Source: Deltaproteobacteria bacterium (GTDB lineage: Bacteria; Myxococcota_A; UBA9160; UBA6930). Taken from it: 64,000 nucleotides of DNA. Positions 1-8,866 of the stretch are shown here, piece after piece. Position numbers and translations under genes: made by a program. The stretch lies in assembly GCA_016875395.1 (NCBI GenBank), contig VGRF01000004.1, positions 1 to 64,000 of the forward strand. The letters are read 5' to 3'. The notes under the pieces are model-generated. The model was not told where the DNA came from and did no database searches. It was given only the letters and a program-made list of their open reading frames with translations. Positions within the stretch are counted from its first letter, which is position 1; each line of letters starts with the position of its first letter.

Positions 1-1
1 G

Positions 2-322
2 CGCGAAGCGGCGGAGCTCGAGCTCGCGCGCGCGCACAGCGAGGCCTCGCTCGCGGTCGCGATCGCGCGCGAGCGCCTCGCCGAGGCGGAGCACGGCCTC
101 ACGATCGTGCGCGAGCAGATCCTCCCCGCGGCGCGCGATCAGTTCGACGCCGCGAGCGCGGCGCTGGCCGCGGGCCGCGGCGAGTTCGGCGACGCGATCG
201 AAGCCGAGCGCGCGTGGTACGAGGCAGAGCTCGAAGCCGCGGAAGCGCTCGTCGCGCTGAGCCGCAGCGCGGCAGAGCTGAATCGCGCGCTCGGGAAGAG
301 CGGCGCGGAGGACGTGCAATGA
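2..322 (+). CDS. TolC-family outer membrane efflux protein, C-terminal end (partial)
   Basis: The 5' end lies outside the window; 106 codons remain, ending at TGA 320-322. The product is almost wholly helical and alanine/glutamate-rich (heptad-like runs of A, E, L and R), with an ARDQFDAASAALAAGRGEF segment like the last periplasmic helical hairpin of TolC/CusC proteins. Its stop overlaps the start of the membrane-fusion protein gene (ATGA, 319-322), so it is the first visible gene of a CusCBA-type operon. The family assignment rests mainly on this context and the helical character. It would form the outer-membrane channel of the metal efflux pump. Confidence 0.7.
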   Translation, partial: REAAELELARAHSEASLAVAIARERLAEAEHGLTIVREQILPAARDQFDAASAALAAGRGEFGDAIEAERAWYEAELEAAEALVALSRSAAELNRALGKSGAEDVQ

Positions 323-1779
323 GCAGGACCCTAATCACTCTCGCCTGCGCGGCCGCGCTTTGCGCCTGCGCACCGGAGGCTTCCGAGCCCGCGCGAGTGC
401 GCAGCGGCGCGCTCGCGCTCGAGGCGCGCGTCACCCCTGCGGCGCTGCGCGTGGGCGAGAACCAGCTCGAAGTCACGCTGCGCGATGCGAGCGGTGCGCC
501 GGTGAGCGGCGCGCACGTCGAGGCGGACGTGCGCATGCACGCGATGGGCGCGATGCCGGAGATGGGCGGCCCCGAGCGAGTGAGCGATCTCGGCGAGGGG
601 CGCTACCGCGCCGACTTCGGCCTCGAGATGGGCGGGACCTGGCAGGTGGAGATCACCGCACACGCGCCCGGCGGCGAGACGCTGCAGGCGGAGGGCTCCC
701 TCACGGTCGGCAGCCCCGGCCTCCGCCTCGCAGCCGCGGGCGCGAGCGCTGCCGCGTCCCCCACGACTCTTGCGTCCGGCGAATCGCCCGGTGCGTTCTC
801 GTTCCCCGCGGAGCGTCTCCAGCAGATCGGTGTGCGCACGGTTCGCGCCGAAGTGAAGCCGCTCGCGCGCACGCTGCGCGCCACGGCGCGCGTCACGTTC
901 GACGAGAGCGCGCTCGCGGACGTGTCGCCCAAGGTCTCGGGGTGGGCGGAGAGCGTCGCGGTCACGGCAGTGGGCGAGCCGGTCGCGCGCGGCGAGACGC
1001 TGCTCACGCTCTACAGCCCCGACCTCTACGCCGCGCAGCGCGAGTACCAGCAGGCGCTCGCGAGCCGCGCGCGGGCCGAGGGCGCGGTGCGCGCCGAGCG
1101 CTCGGACGCGCTCGTGCGCGCGGCCGAGCGGCGCCTCGCACAGCTTGGGATCGCGCGCGCGGACGTCGAAGCGATCGCGCAGCGCACGGAGCCGCTGCAG
1201 GCCCTGCCCATCCGCGCGCCGGCGAGCGGCTTCGTGCTCGAGAAGAACGTCGTGGCCGGCGGCGCCGTGAGCGCGGGCGAGCGCCTTTACCGCATCGCGC
1301 CGAGCGAGCGCGTCTGGCTCGAGGCCGCGATTCCGGAGAGCGATCTCGCGCTCGTGCGCGAAGGCACGCGTGTTCGCATCGCGCTCGCCGGCGACACCAG
1401 CGCCGAGCCACGCGCGGGGCGGGTCGCGCGCGTGCTCCCGCAGCTCACGGCGGAGTCGCGCACCGGCGCCGCGCGCATCGCGCTCGCTGCGCCCGCACCG
1501 CTGCGGCCCGACGCCTGGGCGAGCGTCGAGATCGACGTCGCGGCGAGCGACGGCCTCGCGGTGCCGAGCAGCGCGGTGCTGCGCGCGGGCGAGCGCAGCT
1601 TCGTGTTCGTCGCGAAGGGTGGCGGACGCTTCGAGCCGCGCGCGGTGACACTCGGCTTCGAGACTGCCGACGCGATCGAGATTCGCAGCGGCCTCGCAAG
1701 CGGCGAGGAAGTCGTGAGCGAGGGCACCTACCTCGTCGCGTCCGAGAGCCGGCTGCGCGCGGCGCTGGAGACGTGGTGA
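319..1779 (+). CDS. cusB: RND efflux periplasmic adaptor (CusB-like) lipoprotein
   Basis: 486-aa membrane-fusion protein linking the inner-membrane RND pump to the outer-membrane channel. The start at ATG 319 gives a lipoprotein signal with a lipobox ending at Cys17; an upstream GTG at 214 would add 35 unlikely residues inside the preceding gene. Residues about 30-125 look like a FixH/YtkA-type beta domain with several Met and His residues (VRMHAMGAMPEMGG), possibly a periplasmic metal contact. Then come the barrel-sandwich, helical hairpin (SPDLYAAQREYQQAL, about 232) and beta-barrel regions of the HlyD/CusB fold. It overlaps the TolC-like and CusA genes, so the three are translationally coupled. 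Copper/silver specificity is inferred from the CusF-like partner. Confidence 0.88.
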   Translation: MSRTLITLACAAALCACAPEASEPARVRSGALALEARVTPAALRVGENQLEVTLRDASGAPVSGAHVEADVRMHAMGAMPEMGGPERVSDLGEGRYRADFGLEMGGTWQVEITAHAPGGETLQAEGSLTVGSPGLRLAAAGASAAASPTTLASGESPGAFSFPAERLQQIGVRTVRAEVKPLARTLRATARVTFDESALADVSPKVSGWAESVAVTAVGEPVARGETLLTLYSPDLYAAQREYQQALASRARAEGAVRAERSDALVRAAERRLAQLGIARADVEAIAQRTEPLQALPIRAPASGFVLEKNVVAGGAVSAGERLYRIAPSERVWLEAAIPESDLALVREGTRVRIALAGDTSAEPRAGRVARVLPQLTAESRTGAARIALAAPAPLRPDAWASVEIDVAASDGLAVPSSAVLRAGERSFVFVAKGGGRFEPRAVTLGFETADAIEIRSGLASGEEVVSEGTYLVASESRLRAALETW

Positions 1780-4700
1780 GCGCGCCGAACGACGGTCTCA
1801 TCGCGCGCCTGATCGGCGCGTGTGCGCGGCAGCCCGCAGTGACGATCGTGCTCGCGGCAGTCGCTGCGCTGATCGGCGTCGTCAGCGTGGCGCGCACGCC
1901 GCTCGACGCGATTCCGGACCTCTCGGACGTGCAGGTGATCGTCACGACGGACTGGCCGGGCCGCAGCCCCGACCTCGTCGAGGATCAGCTCACGTACCCG
2001 ATCTCGAGCGCGCTCCTCTCGGTTCCGCGCGCGCGCGCGGTGCGCGGGCAGAGCTTCTTCGGCGCGTCGTTCGTGTACGTCATCTTCGAGGACGGCACCG
2101 ATCTCTACTGGGCGCGCACGCGCGTGCTCGAGCGGCTTTCGGGCATCGGCGCGGCACTGCCCGAAGGCGTGCGCCCGTTGTTGGGGCCGGACGCGACCGG
2201 CGTGGGCTGGGTCTACTCCTACGCGCTGATCGACCGCAGCGGCAGCCGAGATCTCGCCGAGTTGCGCGCGCTGCAGGACTTCCGCGTGCGCTACGCGCTC
2301 GCGAGCGTGCCGGGCGTGGCCGAGGTCGCCTCGCTCGGCGGCGTGGCGAAGCAGATCGAGGTTCAGCTCGATCCTGCGCGGCTGCGCGCGTTCGGGGTGA
2401 TGGCCGAAGAGGTGCTCGCCGCGGTGCGCGCGGGCAGCGCCGATGCGGGCGCCGGCAGCATCGAGGCCGCGGGGCATGAAATCCTCGTGCGGACGCGGGG
2501 TTACGCGCGCACTCCTGAAGATTTCGGGCAGCTCGCGATTCGCGCGGGCGAGCGCGGCATCCCGGTGCGCGTCGCCGACGTGGCGCGCGTGGTGTGGACG
2601 CCTGCGGCGCGCCGCGGCATCGCGGAGCTCGACGGCATGGGCGAGGTGGCGGGCGGCATCGTCGTGATGCGCAGCGGCGAGAACGCGCGCGCGGTGATTC
2701 AGCGCGTGAAGGAGCGACTCGCCGCGCTGCGCACGAGCTTGCCCGCGGGCGTCGAGGTCGTGCCGACCTACGACCGCTCGGAGCTGATCGAAGGCGCGGT
2801 GGCGACGCTGCGGCGCACGCTGCTCGAGGAGATGGCGATCGTCTCGCTCGTCATCTTCGTCTTCCTCTGGCATGCGCGCAGCGCGCTCGTCCCGATCGTC
2901 ACGATCCCGATCGGCGTCGCGCTCGCCTTCGTGCCCATGCTCGCGCAAGGCATCACCGCGAACTTGATGTCGCTCGGCGGCATCGCCGTCGCGATCGGCG
3001 CGATGGTCGACGCAGCGATCATCGGCGTGGAGAACGTGCACCGCCGGCTCAGCGCGTGGGAGCGTACGGGCGAGGTCGAGCCGCGCGCGACCGTAATCAC
3101 TCGCGCGCTCCAGGAAGTCGGCCCGAGCCTGTTCTTCGCGCTGCTCGTGATCACCGTGTCGTTCCTGCCGATCTTCGCGCTCGAGGGCGAAGCCGGGCGC
3201 TTGTTCAAGCCGCTCGCGTTCACGAAGACCTACGCGATGGCGTGCGCGGCGATCCTCTCGGTGACGCTCGCGCCCGCGCTGGCGGTGCTCGCGATCCGCG
3301 GGCGCATCCCGCACGAGGAGGAGCTGCCCGCGCAGCAGCGCCCCGCGGGCGCGTATGCGCGCGTGGTGCGCTTCGTCGTGCGCCGGCGCGCCACGGTGAT
3401 CGTGGGTGCGCTGCTGCTCATGCTCGCGACGCTGCCCGCATTCCTCGCGCTCGGCCGCGAGTTCATGCCGCCGCTCGACGAGGGCACCCTGCTCTACATG
3501 CCCACCGGCACGCCCGGCATGTCTGCGACCGACGCCGCGCGCGTGCTTCAGCAGATGGACCGCGAGCTGAAGGCGTTCCCGGAAGTCGCGAGCGTGTTCG
3601 GCAAGGCCGGTCGCGCTGAGACGGCGACCGATCCCGCGCCGCTCGAGATGTTCGAGACGGTCGTTCAGCTGAAGCCCCGGGCGCAGTGGCGCGAGGGCAT
3701 GACGACGACGCAGCTGATGCGCGAGATGGAGGAGAAGCTCCGCTACCCGGGCATGCCGAACCTGTTCTGGCAGCCGATCCAGACGCGCACGGAGATGCTC
3801 GCGACCGGCCTGCGCAGCGAGGTAGGGCTCAAGGTGTTCGGACCCGATGCGGAGGCGATCGAGCGCGCGAGCGTCGCCATCGAGCGCGCACTCGCCGCAG
3901 TGCCCGGCACCCGCAGCGCCGTCGCGGAGCGCCTCACCGGCGGCCTCTACCTCGATCTCGCGTGGAAGCGCGAGGCGCTCGCGCGCCACGGGCTCAGCAT
4001 CGCCGCCGCGAACGAGGCCGCGGAGCTCGCGATCGGCGGCATGCCCGCGGGCCAAGTGCTCGATGGCCGCGCGCGCTACGCGGTCTCGGTGCGCTATGCG
4101 CGCGACTTCCGCGAAGACCCCGCGGCCCTCGCGCGCGTGCTCGTGGCGACTCCGCGCGGCGCGCAGATTCCGCTCGGCGAGCTTGCCGACGTGCGCTTCG
4201 CGCGCGGCTCGGCGTTCGTGCGCAGCGAGGGCGGCGAGCTGCTCGGCACGATCACGCTCGGCGTCGCGGGGCAGGCGGTCGTCGACTATGTCGAGACCGC
4301 ACAGCGGGCGATTGCCGGCGTGCAGCTGCCGCCCGGCGTGCGCATCGAGTGGGCGGGCAAGTACCAAGCGTGGGAAACGACGCGCGACCGGCTGCTGCTC
4401 GTCGTGCCGTTCACGCTGTTCCTCGTCGCGCTGCTGCTCTTTTGGAACACGGGCTCGGTCGTCGAGACCGGAATCGTTCTGCTCGCGGTGCCGTTCTCGC
4501 TGATCGGCGCCGTGTGGTTGTTATGGGCGCTCGACTACCACCTCTCGACGGCGGTCTGGGTCGGCGTGATCGCGCTGCTCGGCCTCGATGCGCAGACCGG
4601 CGTCGTGATGCTGCTCTATCTCACCCTCGCGCATGCCGAGCGCAGCGCGCGCGGCGAGATGCGCAGCGAGCACGACCTCGAGGAAGCGATCGTCGAAGGG

Positions 4701-4907
4701 GCCGCGCGGCGCCTGCGGCCGAAGCTGATGACCGTCGCGGCGATGACCGCGGGCCTGTTGCCGTTGCTCTGGAGCGACGGCGTCGGCGCGGACGTGATGA
4801 AGCGCGTCGCTGCGCCGATGGTGGGCGGTCTCGCGAGCTCGTTCGCGCTCGAGCTGCTCGTCTATCCCGCGCTGTTCGCGGCGTGGAAGCGGCGCGCGAT
4901 CGATTAG
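1776..4907 (+). CDS. cusA: Heavy-metal efflux RND transporter (CusA/CzcA family)
   Basis: 1043-aa inner-membrane proton/metal antiporter, normal length for the HME-RND family. The GTG at 1776 overlaps the cusB stop (GTGA); GTG 1773 is one codon earlier and equally possible. Visible hallmarks are an N-terminal membrane helix followed by DAIPDLSDVQVIV, the TM4 motif AIGAMVDAAIIGVENVH (Asp about 412, proton relay), FMPPLDEGTLLYMPTGTPGM (about 563) and GRAETATDPAPLEMFET, all typical of heavy-metal pumps. Twelve membrane helices and two large periplasmic loops are expected. It would export Cu(I)/Ag(I) or a similar cation from the periplasm or cytoplasm through the adaptor and channel. Confidence 0.93.
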   Translation: MSAPNDGLIARLIGACARQPAVTIVLAAVAALIGVVSVARTPLDAIPDLSDVQVIVTTDWPGRSPDLVEDQLTYPISSALLSVPRARAVRGQSFFGASFVYVIFEDGTDLYWARTRVLERLSGIGAALPEGVRPLLGPDATGVGWVYSYALIDRSGSRDLAELRALQDFRVRYALASVPGVAEVASLGGVAKQIEVQLDPARLRAFGVMAEEVLAAVRAGSADAGAGSIEAAGHEILVRTRGYARTPEDFGQLAIRAGERGIPVRVADVARVVWTPAARRGIAELDGMGEVAGGIVVMRSGENARAVIQRVKERLAALRTSLPAGVEVVPTYDRSELIEGAVATLRRTLLEEMAIVSLVIFVFLWHARSALVPIVTIPIGVALAFVPMLAQGITANLMSLGGIAVAIGAMVDAAIIGVENVHRRLSAWERTGEVEPRATVITRALQEVGPSLFFALLVITVSFLPIFALEGEAGRLFKPLAFTKTYAMACAAILSVTLAPALAVLAIRGRIPHEEELPAQQRPAGAYARVVRFVVRRRATVIVGALLLMLATLPAFLALGREFMPPLDEGTLLYMPTGTPGMSATDAARVLQQMDRELKAFPEVASVFGKAGRAETATDPAPLEMFETVVQLKPRAQWREGMTTTQLMREMEEKLRYPGMPNLFWQPIQTRTEMLATGLRSEVGLKVFGPDAEAIERASVAIERALAAVPGTRSAVAERLTGGLYLDLAWKREALARHGLSIAAANEAAELAIGGMPAGQVLDGRARYAVSVRYARDFREDPAALARVLVATPRGAQIPLGELADVRFARGSAFVRSEGGELLGTITLGVAGQAVVDYVETAQRAIAGVQLPPGVRIEWAGKYQAWETTRDRLLLVVPFTLFLVALLLFWNTGSVVETGIVLLAVPFSLIGAVWLLWALDYHLSTAVWVGVIALLGLDAQTGVVMLLYLTLAHAERSARGEMRSEHDLEEAIVEGAARRLRPKLMTVAAMTAGLLPLLWSDGVGADVMKRVAAPMVGGLASSFALELLVYPALFAAWKRRAID

Positions 4908-4929
4908 GCTCGCGCGCGGAGGAACCGAC

Positions 4930-5226
4930 ATGCGCATCACGACACTCGCGCTCGCCCTCGCGGGCGCGCTGCTCGCAGCGTGCGTGGGCGGCGCAGCGAA
5001 CGAAGGCGACGGCACGGGCGTCGTGCGCGCGATCGCCCCGGATGGAGCGAGGGTCACGCTCGAGCACGGGGACATCCCCGGGCTGATGCAGGCCATGACC
5101 ATGGACTTCGCCGTGGCGCAGCCGGCGCAGCTCGCGGGCGTCGAAGTGGGCGAGACTGTCGAGTTTCACCTCGTGTACGATGGCGGCGCCTACACGATCA
5201 CGGAGCTACGCGAAGTCGCGCCCTGA
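4930..5226 (+). CDS. CusF-like periplasmic copper-binding lipoprotein
   Basis: 98-aa protein with a lipoprotein signal (LLAAC, Cys at about 18) and one small OB-fold domain. The core GVVRAIAPDGARVTLEHG followed by MQAMTMDF matches the CusF metal site: His, then Met-x-Met. In the E. coli CusF arrangement a Trp precedes Pro-Glu-Met-Thr-Met; here that position is Met (LMQAMTM), so the site would be more thioether-rich. It sits 22 bases after cusA with a GGAGG at 4918-4922, so it is probably the metallochaperone of the same operon, delivering Cu(I)/Ag(I) to the pump. Metal identity is inferred. Confidence 0.85.
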   Translation: MRITTLALALAGALLAACVGGAANEGDGTGVVRAIAPDGARVTLEHGDIPGLMQAMTMDFAVAQPAQLAGVEVGETVEFHLVYDGGAYTITELREVAP

Positions 5227-5322
5227 CGGAGCCTTGGGCGGGGCGCTGCGTCCCAAATGCGAGCCCTTGCGCGTGCCACTTCCGCCCCCGAGCCCCCACT
5301 CCCTTCGTGGAGGGCTCCGCCC

Positions 5323-5880
5323 ATGCGCCACCTCGCACTCGCCCTGCTCGCGACGCTCGGCCTCACTTCATCCGCCGGAGCCGCGACGGTCACGTACAAC
5401 CTGACGTTCGGCCCCGAAGCGATGGGTGCCACCGGAACGGGCAGCGGCACGGCCGTCTACGACGACGTCGCGCGCACGCTCGCGATCAACGTGACGTGGA
5501 GTGGCCTCTCGGCCAACACGAGCGTGGCCCACCTGCACTGCTGCACGGCAGCCGCCGGCACCGGAACCGCGGGAATTGCGGGCGATCCGGGCTCCGCCTT
5601 CCCGGGAGGGGTCCAATCAGGGACGTTCTCGATCACCTTCGACCTTACGAACCCTGCGACCTATGGCGCGACGTTCCTCGCCAACAGCGGCGGCACCCCT
5701 GCCGGCGCTGAAGCGGCCCTCAAGGCCGGCATGGACGCGGGCAAGGCCTACTTCAACATCCACACCACCGCCTTCCCTGGTGGGGAGATCCGCGCCTTCA
5801 CGGCGGTGCCCGAGCCCGTGCTCGCGGGCCTGCTCGGCGCCGCGGGACTCGCGCTCTTGGGATGTCGCCGGCGCGCCTAG
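5323..5880 (+). CDS. CHRD-domain secreted protein with PEP-CTERM anchor
   Basis: 185-aa exported protein. ATG 5323 is chosen because it begins a clear signal peptide (RHLALALLATLGLTSSAGA). The body (VAHLHCCTAA, GSAFPGGVQSGTFSITFDL, AYFNIHTTAFPGGEIRAF) is a CHRD (chordin-like) domain. The C-terminus VPEPVLAGLLGAAGLALLG followed by CRRRA is a PEP-CTERM signal: VPEP, membrane segment, basic tail. Such proteins are normally processed by an exosortase and linked to surface polysaccharide export; no exosortase is in this window. An HCC pair and the conserved HT/H residues could bind metal, which would fit its place after the copper operon, but that is speculation. Confidence 0.8.
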   Translation: MRHLALALLATLGLTSSAGAATVTYNLTFGPEAMGATGTGSGTAVYDDVARTLAINVTWSGLSANTSVAHLHCCTAAAGTGTAGIAGDPGSAFPGGVQSGTFSITFDLTNPATYGATFLANSGGTPAGAEAALKAGMDAGKAYFNIHTTAFPGGEIRAFTAVPEPVLAGLLGAAGLALLGCRRRA

Positions 5881-5886
5881 CCGGCC

Positions 5887-6546
5887 TCAGCCCCGCGCAG
5901 TCGCCGCGTAGAACGAGACGCTCCCGAACGGGGTGAGCGCGCGTCCGCGTTCCTCCGCGTCCGCGAAGCCCGCCTCGCGCATCAGCTCCGGTCAGCGCCC
6001 GCCCCAGTTGTCGGCGAGGCGGTCCGCGCCGTCGAACCAGCCGACCACGCGCGAGATCGCTTTCATCGGGAGCGCGTCCTGGGGCCAGAAGTCGAGCACG
6101 TGCAGCTCGCCGCCGGGGCGAAGGCAGCGCCGCATCGCTGCGAGTGCGCTGCGCCGCTGGTCGTGCGTGAGGTGATGGAGCATCAGGCTCGTGAGGACGC
6201 GATCGAAGCTGGCCGGCTCGAACACCGGCGAATCGTTCGCGAGGCCGTGCACGAGCGTCACGTCGACACCCGCCCGCGCGAGCTTCCGCCGCGCGATCGC
6301 GAGCACCGCCGGGTCGCCGTCGAGCCCCGTGACGCGCGCGCCCGGCACGAGCTGCTTCGCGAGCAGCGCGAGCGTGCCGGTGCCGCAGCCGACATCGAGC
6401 ACGTCGTGGCCCGCGGCGATGCGCGCCTGCTCGATCAGCCGCGTCTTGAGCTTGCGCTCGCGCAACGAGAGGGCGATGAGCGGATCGTAGAAACGGGTGA
6501 GCGCGTCGAAGCCGAGAGCGGGGACGTAGTGATCGGGGCGAGCCAC
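5887..6546 (-). pseudogene. Class I SAM-dependent methyltransferase, interrupted by in-frame TGA
   Basis: The start is GTG 6546 with GGAG about 8 bases upstream. Residues 1-184 contain motif I (DVLDVGCGTGTLAL, about 48-61), an acidic motif II (GLDGDPAVLAIARRK), SFDRVLTSLMLHHL and CLRPGGELHVLDF, a standard Rossmann methyltransferase of the UbiE/ArsM-like group. A TGA at 5992-5994 then ends the frame, but the same frame continues for 34 codons with the expected family C-terminus (ELMREAGFADAEE, TPFGSVSFYAA) to a second stop at 5887-5889. One base change in a Leu-type codon would explain the TGA. The truncated form lacks the last beta-strands of the fold and is probably inactive. A sequencing error is possible. 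Confidence 0.8.
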
Positions 6547-6589
6547 AGGAGTTCTCCAGCGCGCAGCTGGAGGTGTACGCGAAGAGTGC

Positions 6590-7474
6590 TCAGGAAGCGA
6601 CGCGATTGCGTCCCGCCGCCTTCGCCGCGTAGAGCGCGATGTCGGCGGCATTGAGGAACGCGGGTGGCGTCCCGATATCGGGCGACCAGAACGCCACCCC
6701 GATCGAGAGCGTCACCGGGACCGTCTTGCCGTCGAGCTCGAAGCGCATGTGCTAGACCTGGCCGCGCAGCCGCTCCGCGAAGATCTCCGCACCTGGTTTC
6801 GTGCTGTCGGTGAGCACCACGGCGAACTCGTCCCCGCCGAAGCGCGCGAGGCAGTCGGTGCGACGCGTCGAGCGCGCGATCAGCGCTGCGACCTCGCGCA
6901 GCACGTAGTCGCCGAACACGTGGCCGGCCTCGTCGTTGATGTGTTTGAACTCGTCCACGTCGACGAGCAGCAGGGCGAGCCCGCCCTCGCCACGGTTCTC
7001 GCGAGCCACCTCGCGCTCGAGCACGTCCATCAGGAAGCGCCGGTTCTTCACCTGCGTGAGCGCGTCCTCCGTGAGCATGCGGTAAACGGCCTCGTGGTAC
7101 TCGGCCTCCGCGTCGCCGTGGGTGAGCAGCTTGAAGCTGGCGTCTCCGGTGTGCAGCACCGCGCCGTTCGCGAGCGCCGACGTGACGCCATGCGAGACAC
7201 GCTCCCCGTGCACCCAAGTCCCATTCTTCGACCCGCAGTCGCGCACGCGCACCGTGCCGCGCTCGACGTGCAGCGTGCAGTGCTGGCGCGAGACGCCGTC
7301 CGTGGCCACGACGATGTCGCATTGCGAGCTGCGCCCGAGCGTTTGCGATCCCTCGCACAGCGCGATTCGCCGGCCGAGCTGGGGGCCCCGGATCATCACG
7401 AGACAAGGCGCGGGGTCGCTCGAGCGAGCTTCCACCACGAAAGTGCGCGTATGGTCGCCTCGGTCGTCCGCCAT
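6590..7474 (-). pseudogene. FHA-GGDEF diguanylate cyclase, interrupted by in-frame TAG
   Basis: ATG 7474 begins MADDRGDHTRTF. An FHA domain follows (LGRSSQCDIVV, GVSRQHCTLHV, GSKNGTWVHG, about residues 30-100), then a GGDEF domain with an intact RFGGDEF active site (about 212-218) and an RxxD inhibitory-site motif (RRTD) five residues before it. A TAG at 6752-6754 stops the frame after 240 residues (FAERLRGQV). The same frame continues with [20 protein letters not shown] and [18 protein letters not shown], the invariant end of GGDEF domains, to TGA 6590-6592. The gene therefore looks like a full 294-codon cyclase with one nonsense change. It would have made c-di-GMP in response to a phosphothreonine partner bound by FHA. 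Confidence 0.88.
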
Positions 7475-7563
7475 TCGCTCTTCATCGGCCTCGCGCACGC
7501 CAACTTCAATGCTTCGAGCCAAATAGCCGATACCCTGCGCGCTCTTCATTGGAATCGCCGCGC
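7475..7563. promoter_or_regulatory. Divergent intergenic region between FHA-GGDEF and antiporter genes
   Basis: This 89-base gap separates two divergently transcribed genes and is less GC-rich than its surroundings (stretches such as CCAAATAGCCGATACC and CTTCATTGGAATC). It must hold promoters for both directions. No convincing -35/-10 pair or operator could be fixed by eye. Confidence 0.4.
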
Positions 7564-8862
7564 ATGAATCCGAGCCCGGTGGGCGCATCGGCTGAACAGC
7601 TCGTGCTGCACCTCCTCCTGCAACTGATCGTGATTCTCGTGGCGACGCGCTTGGTCGCGATGGGCGCACGCCGACTCGGGCAAACCGACGTGTCGGGCGA
7701 AATCCTCGCCGGCCTCCTGCTCGGGCCGAGCCTGCTCGGCGACATCGCGCCGGACGCCCTGGCGTGGCTCTTCCCTCCGCTCACTGCGCCCGTCTTCACC
7801 GGCCTCTCGCAGCTCGGCCTCGTGCTGCTGATGTTCCAGATCGGGCTCGAGTTCGAGTTCGGTGACGTGCTGCGCACCCAGCGCAGACAGGTCGTCACGA
7901 TCTCCGTGGTTGGAATCGCCGTGCCGTTCGCGCTCGGCTACGCGACGGCCGACTTCTTCTACGCGCGGATGCCCGAGATCGCGAAGCCCGACCCGTTCGG
8001 CTTCCGGCTGTTCTTCGCCGTCGCGATGTCGATCACCGCGATCCCGATCCTCGGCCGCATCTTCATGGAGCTCGGCCTCAGCCACACGCGCCTCGCCGCG
8101 CTCACGATCAGCGCAGCGGCCGTGGATGACGTGTGCGGCTGGCTGCTGCTCGGCGTGATCTCGCTGCTGGTCGTCGGGCAGTTCGACGCGAGCTGGATCG
8201 GGCTGCGTCTCGCCGGCCTCGTCGCGTACGTCGCGGCGGTGATGTTCTTGGCGCGCCCGCTGCTGAAACGCTTCATCGCGGGGAGCCTCGCCAAGCATGG
8301 CGGGCTCGGGCCGAACCTGATCACGGTCATCCTCGTCGCTCTGTTCATCTCCGCGGCGATCACGAGCTCACTGCACGTGTTCGCGATCATCGGCGGCTTC
8401 GTGGTCGGCGTGGCGCTGCACGACGACCGCCGCTTCGTGGCGGAGTGGAAGCGCCGCCTGTCGCCGCTCGTGAACGTGCTGCTGCTCCCGATGTTCTTCA
8501 CGTACACCGGCCTGCGCACCGACGTGGGCTCGCTCGGGAACGCGCACGAGTGGCTCCTGTGCGCGGGGGTCATCGGCATCGCGTTCCTCGGCAAGCTCGG
8601 CGGCGTGTTCGTGGGCGCGCGCGCGATGGGGCTCGGGGCGCGGGATTCGCTCGCGATCGCGACGTGCATGAACACGCGCGCGCTGATGGAGTTGGTCGCC
8701 CTGAACATCGGGCTCGATCTCGGCGTGCTGCCGCCGTCGATGTTCACGAAGCTCGTGGTGATGGCGATCGTGAGCACGTTCATCGCGACGCCGCTGATCC
8801 GCCGGCTCACGCGCGGCGAGGCGCGGCCCGTGTCGGTGACTGGCGAGAGCGTCGCGGCCTGA
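7564..8862 (+). CDS. CPA2-family cation:proton antiporter (Kef/NhaS-like)
   Basis: 432-aa polytopic membrane protein with about 12 hydrophobic segments. Key features are LGQTDVSGEILAGLLLGPSL near the N-terminus, FQIGLEFEF, and ISAAAVDDVCGWLL (about 180-193) carrying the Asp-Asp pair of electroneutral/electrogenic CPA2 exchangers. ATG 7564 is preferred over an upstream TTG at 7549. There is no C-terminal RCK/TrkA domain, so it is the short form, unlike full KefB/KefC. It likely exchanges Na+ or K+ for H+. The next gene starts four bases after its stop and may be co-transcribed. Confidence 0.88.
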   Translation: MNPSPVGASAEQLVLHLLLQLIVILVATRLVAMGARRLGQTDVSGEILAGLLLGPSLLGDIAPDALAWLFPPLTAPVFTGLSQLGLVLLMFQIGLEFEFGDVLRTQRRQVVTISVVGIAVPFALGYATADFFYARMPEIAKPDPFGFRLFFAVAMSITAIPILGRIFMELGLSHTRLAALTISAAAVDDVCGWLLLGVISLLVVGQFDASWIGLRLAGLVAYVAAVMFLARPLLKRFIAGSLAKHGGLGPNLITVILVALFISAAITSSLHVFAIIGGFVVGVALHDDRRFVAEWKRRLSPLVNVLLLPMFFTYTGLRTDVGSLGNAHEWLLCAGVIGIAFLGKLGGVFVGARAMGLGARDSLAIATCMNTRALMELVALNIGLDLGVLPPSMFTKLVVMAIVSTFIATPLIRRLTRGEARPVSVTGESVAA

Positions 8863-8866
8863 CGAG

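Noticed and set aside
1728-4367. An 879-codon minus-strand open frame opposite cusA
   Set aside because: It is an Arg/His/Ala-rich shadow of the cusA gene; long antisense frames are expected in DNA this GC-rich, and it has no recognisable domain.
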